Assembly (NCBI GenBank): GCA_030141605.1 | Contig: JAQGDQ010000150.1 | Location: forward strand, 356,627-420,626 | From: Tubiluchus corallicola | Taxonomy: Eukaryota > Priapulida > Priapulimorpha > Priapulimorphida > Tubiluchidae | Length of the DNA stretch: 64,000 bases | Reading direction: 5' to 3' | Part shown: in pieces, positions 59,795-64,000 of the stretch | Position numbering within the stretch: the stretch's first letter is position 1 | Layout: the number at the start of each line of letters is the position of its first letter | Notes under the pieces: model-generated | Seen by the model: the letters and a program-made list of their open reading frames with translations, nothing else | The model's database searches: none | Told to the model about the DNA's origin: nothing | Position numbers and translations under genes: made by a program

Positions 59795-60434
59795 CAGACC
59801 AGGATGATTCATTGCTTCCCTACATTTAGACAAAATTTTTCTAATTGATAAAATGTCTCATGCTACAAAGTTAATTACTGCATTCACTTCATTCGCGTTT
59901 TAGCTGCAGCAAAGACAACACTGAAAATGACCCTGATAGTGAGTGCAGTTCCAAGGTAATACGGGACCTAGTAAACGAGATGCATTGTGATAAGGAAGTA
60001 CTGGCTGAAAAAAGAAAAAAATTTAAGAAACCAATCCTACATTTTTAGAAAAAACAAATGAAGAAAGACAGAGAGGAAAAGTGGCTGAACGAGAACAACT
60101 AGAGGAGCAAGGTCTTGTGTTTCAAATTTAGATTTTAGTTTTCACACTTTAGTTACTCATTAGCTTTTTAATTAAACATGTATGTAATCTAGAACTGTAA
60201 GCAGTAAACCCTATATAGTGTTTAGTTTATGAGCCAAACATTACTGATTTTTCTCCTGCAACTTAATTGGAGGATTTTACATAGCAAAACTTCAGTGCAT
60301 CTGAACGCTTTTACATAGCCAAGCACTATTGATTTTTGCTCCTGAGTGCAACTGAATGCTTTTGCATTATTTCTTATAGAAAGCATTGTTTCATTTGCTG
60401 GAATGCATTAGCCTGGTTAAGTGAGGGCTTATTG
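59795..60434 (+). mobile_element. pogo/Tigger-like remnant upstream of VPS13B (copy B)
   Basis: Similar to copy A (10910-11460). It keeps NTENDPDSECSSKV and LAEKRKKFKKPILHF, the acidic tail and 'aeKrkkLkkQptLdfF' end of Tigger-type transposases. The right end GCCTGGTTAAGTGAGGGCTTATTG is a diverged form of the copy-A terminus. Confidence 0.55.
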
Positions 60435-60726
60435 TGCACTAGTTTTTTATTATTTTGAAATGAATTGAATCTATTCGGGTGCAAACGATACAAGACATGC
60501 AAAATTAACAGTACAGTGAACAGGAAATGCATGACATCGAACTATGGCAGCTATTCAAAGACATCCAACTAAATCTATACTTTTTGCTAGAATTAGTAGT
60601 ATTGTTCCTTTTATGAGTAATTATGCAATTCTGCAGTGATACCACAGTTCATTACAAAAGTAAGATATGTCGATACTAGCATTATCTTTCCAGAATTGGA
60701 TTCATTACTTCATTTAGCAAGCAAAG

Positions 60727-63700
60727 ATGTTCAAACTAGAGTCGTATGTTACACCATTGCTTCTTAGTTACGTTGACAAGTATGTTAAAAATCTAAAGCC
60801 AGCTGATCTGCAACTTTCGGTAAGCCTTGTTAGATTTATTAATTTAATTATTTTTACTTATTACAAATTTTGAGTCTGAAAAGTCAAATGTTTCTGTTGC
60901 ATAATGGTTAGCACAGCTGTCTGGAAAGCAGAAGGTTCTAGATTGAGTCCCAGTAAAGGTGGAAAGTTATTCAGTCTTTCGAATTTTGGTATTGCTTTCG
61001 TTAATTTTTTGGATTATGTAGTTGTTAGTTTAGGATTCCTTTCTTGCTTGATTTACAATCTTGCCTTACTATAGGCTCGATTGTTTTCAGGAAAGGAAAA
61101 ACTTAAATGTAATTTGTTTAGACCTGTATGTAACTTGACTCGAAAGCAATTTTCCAGTTTCTCTTTTGTCAAAGAGAAAAATCTGTGACAAGTCACATTT
61201 TGTGTATTGCCAGTGACTGTGTCCGTTTTATCCACAAGCAGCACAGAGTACTGTGCTGTAGCTTACTATTATAATGCTTTTTTAAACTTAATCTTTTATC
61301 AAAAATAATTTGCAAACCTTCTACAATCAAAAATCATTTTTACAGAAATTAACTAATCCAAAAACTGGTCAACTTTTGGCCATATGTGAGGCAAGCCAGT
61401 ATAGCGTGACTGAGCGTAAATACACTGAACAGCAAGACATCAGGCTAATAATGGGAGGGCATAGATGCCCATTAGTGACATATTTGTACCTTCGAAACCC
61501 TGCTTGAGTTTAAGCTTTGCGTGTTGAGCAAATATGGACGACTGTGAAAAGTGGTGGCATTGTTAAAACTCACAGTCTCACATACCAACATGTTGAATTC
61601 ACGTTTTAATTTAATCTGTGCAAATGATGCATAAAAAATGGAATAGCATTTTGTACCCTTACTTTACAAGATACGTATGGTGAATATATTTTTATGTAGA
61701 AAAATTACTAAAATTGGTTCGTAGTGTTTGACCAAATTTTAAAACCTTGCTTATACCAGTGACAAATTGTAGTTGAATTTGATGAAGATATTTAAATTGA
61801 ATGCAGCTGATAATGAAAGCCTAAGTATAAAGCAAATGCACTTTGATTAAAAGTAGTCACTGCATTGAGAACTTGTTTTACTGTATTGTCTAGTTTTGTA
61901 TTTTATAATGCTTTTACATCTTAAATTTTTTTGTTAATATTATCCACAATGTGAAATGTTCATTTTAGGTATGGCAAGGAGATCTTGTATTAAATAATCT
62001 TGATCTGAAACTCGATGTTCTGGAACAGGAGCTTCGTTTACCTTTTTCATTTATCAGTGGACATATCCATGAACTCAGAATACATGTGCCATGGACAAAA
62101 TTAGGATCAGAATCGGTTATAGTTTCTATCAATACTATTGAATGTATTTTGAAGCTGGCTAGTCCTGATAATGAAAAAGTCCCTTCAGCTGACTTTCAAA
62201 AGTCTGAATCACAGTCATCTCTTAGTGACTACAAAAAGAAGCATCAGCAAAAAGATTCTCAGGACATACCTCCTGGTTACATACAGACTGTGGTGAACAG
62301 GATAATGAACAATGTCAGCATTGTTGTTACAAATTTAATCTTGAAGTATGTAGAAGATGATATTGTTCTCTCAGTGAATGTGAAATCAGCTGACTGCCAT
62401 ACAGTAAATGCAAATTGGGAAAGAAGCTTTGCTGATGTTACAGCAGATGACTTGTGTTTGCATCGAGTTATTGAACTATCCGACATGACTATGTGCCTTG
62501 ATAAACGAAGTTCTAGTGGCAAAATAGAAATTTATCAAGATCCACTTGTGTACAAGTGTTTATTAACTTGTAGAATTCAGTTGAGATATGACAACGAGTA
62601 TGCGAAATTTCCATCACAAACAACAGTAAACTTGTTTTGCCAAAATTTAGAAGTTTCTCTTACAGACCAACAGTTGCCAATGTGGATAAGGCTTATTAAT
62701 CTTGTTGTAACTATGTATTATGGACAGCTTCCAGTACAAATCTACAAGCAGAAGATACAACAGCAACTGGCAGAAACAGCTCATTTAAAGCCTTTGCATA
62801 TGCTAGGTAAAACCTCCATTTCTGTTAATATTTTTATAAGCAGCTTTAGTTTTGCGCTGTGTAACAAACTTATCACACTGTGTTTAATTCTAGCTAGTTG
62901 TAATTAATTTCATTTTTATACCATAGAGCTAGAAGAGCAACTTACCACAGAAGACCAAGGTTGGATTAATTGGGCCTGGTCCTATGTTCCATCTATATTA
63001 CCTGAAGGAGAAGATGAGGAAGCAAGTAGTGAACCTGAAATGAGGAAATTTACACCAGCAACTTTCCAGTTTGGTGCATACGTAGCTAGAACTGTGATCA
63101 CGTTTAAAGTTAGTAACTACTGTTTTAAAGTAGATTAATAAACTGGATACGATTACAAAACTTTACAACTTGAATAGAATTTTAGCAAATGTACGTAATA
63201 TGCTTTTGTGTATTGTACTGATTTGTTTAGCCACAGTTTGCTTCTTGTCATTCATAAATAATCTTTTTCAGCTTACTGAAATATCTCAAGCTTTTGGGGC
63301 AAGTAAACTGATCTTTTATCCCTTCATCAAAGCAGAGCTTGAATGCGGAGCTTTAGAGATTATGATAAAAGGCCTAGAATTTTCAAACGTGCAAATTGGA
63401 ATAACCAGTGGAAAAGTCTCATCACTGGGTGAATGCTTATGTGGCAATAAAGACTTTGTTAACGTTGAAACTCCCGCTTTAGATCCGTGTTTTTTTGTCA
63501 TCGGTCCTACTTCTAGCACAGCTTCTCAGTATTTATCAAGGTCACTGTTTCTCAATGGAGAGCAAAGTAGGGAAACCAGTCTTGATGTTTCTTTGTCGTT
63601 GCAAGAACATCTGCAGAAGTTTGATGAAACTACTGCTGTGGAGAAATATGGTGCTTTTTGGCTAGATTATGTTTATACACTTCAGCTGCCAGATGATGAC

Positions 63701-63875
63701 GAAGAGATTGATATTAACGATCTTGAACATAGTAATTTGCAAGAGGAGGCTAACTTGAGAGTAGTGTTTAGTAACTTTTTAGCAACTGTTTCTAGTAACT
63801 CTCATCATCGTGTTCAGCGATTTATCCATGCGGCAAATGATCATGATTATTTACCTTATCACATGCAAGAATCAG
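60727..63875 (+). CDS. VPS13B: VPS13B, N-terminal part (partial; continues beyond the window)
   Basis: VPS13B is a bridge-like lipid transfer protein needed for Golgi integrity; loss in humans causes Cohen syndrome. Coding exons: 60727-60819, 61969-62806, 62927-63108 and 63272-63875, with GT-AG junctions and continuous phase, about 572 residues so far of a protein near 4000 residues in other animals. The start MFKLESYVTPLLLSYVDKYV is the chorein N-terminal segment, followed by LDVLEQELRLPFSFISGHIH and ELRIHVPWTKLGSE, almost identical to human. Later blocks are VSIVVTNLILKYVEDDIVLS, TMCLDKRSSSGKIEIYQDPL, SLTDQQLPMWIRL and WINWAWSYVPSILPEGEDE. An acceptor-like CAG at 60691-60693 suggests a 5' UTR exon. 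Exon 4 ends in phase 1 at 63875; the next exon lies past 64000. Confidence 0.95.
60895..60960 (+). other. tRNA-like sequence, probably a pseudogene or SINE head
   Basis: The stretch has an A-box-like taatggttagcacag and a diverged B-box region (ggttctagattgagtccc). The stems do not pair well enough for a working tRNA, and the B box departs from GGTTCGAATCC. It lies in VPS13B intron 1. Confidence 0.3.
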
Positions 63876-64000
63876 GTATGTTTTCTCCATTATTAAGTGC
63901 CTACCAATAAATTATAATCGAAAACATTTTTCTTTCTTCCTAACTGTTACTTTTAATTCTAAGAAATAGTCTGTTATATTTATGTGCACCTCAGTAGTAT

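Larger units (their letters stand above)
51008..60726. other. Divergent intergenic region between NPHP3 and VPS13B
   Basis: No host gene is seen in these 9.7 kb. Both flanking genes start outward from it, so promoters and 5' UTR exons should lie near each end: an AG near 51050 on the minus strand for NPHP3 and CAG at 60691-60693 for VPS13B. The interior is mostly retroelement debris listed separately. From about 53180 to 54750 I see only A+T-rich sequence without a recognisable feature. Confidence 0.6.

Noticed and set aside
62277-62522. Minus-strand frame inside VPS13B exon 2
   Set aside because: Shadow of the real coding frame.

Overview
The window looks like nuclear DNA of an invertebrate metazoan. 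It is A+T-rich, every gene is split by spliceosomal introns, and transposon debris is abundant. It carries an ADAR with Z-DNA/Z-RNA-binding domains, the ciliary protein nephrocystin-3 (implying ciliated cells) and VPS13B. I cannot name the species or phylum from sequence alone.

Layout. (1) 1-3183: 5' flank of ADAR, made of LINE 3' ends, a decayed coiled-coil/CCCH-finger ORF split by a 746-bp element with a 9-bp target duplication, and a GC-rich 236-bp insertion flanked by an 11-bp duplication. (2) 3184-19840, + strand: ADAR, 11 coding exons, 838 codons plus no internal stop in my splice model; order Z-alpha, Z-alpha, one dsRBD, deaminase. Its introns hold a hAT-like element with a second element nested inside, pogo/Tigger-like elements and antisense LINE fragments. 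(3) 19841-25130: about 5.3 kb between two convergent gene ends, no gene seen. (4) 25131-51007, - strand: NPHP3, 31 coding exons, 1273 codons, from an N-myristoylation motif through coiled coil, a DUF4062/TIR-like segment, a P-loop NTPase and C-terminal TPRs. (5) 51008-60726: a 9.7-kb divergent intergenic region filled with LINE reverse-transcriptase remnants, a TIR element inserted into a LINE, and a pogo-like remnant. (6) 60727-63875 and beyond, + strand: the first four coding exons of VPS13B, running off the window.

The three genes act in separate processes (A-to-I RNA editing, ciliary signalling, bulk lipid transfer/Golgi maintenance); I see no sign that they form one functional unit. I assembled exons by reading splice sites and keeping phase, with recalled family sequences as a guide; there was no alignment tool. 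The strongest points for a second look are the two apparently intact Z-alpha domains of ADAR, the likely GC-AG intron just after the NPHP3 Walker A motif, a tandem duplication that copies an NPHP3 3' splice site, and several short TIR elements, including one that contains a THAP-like zinc finger.
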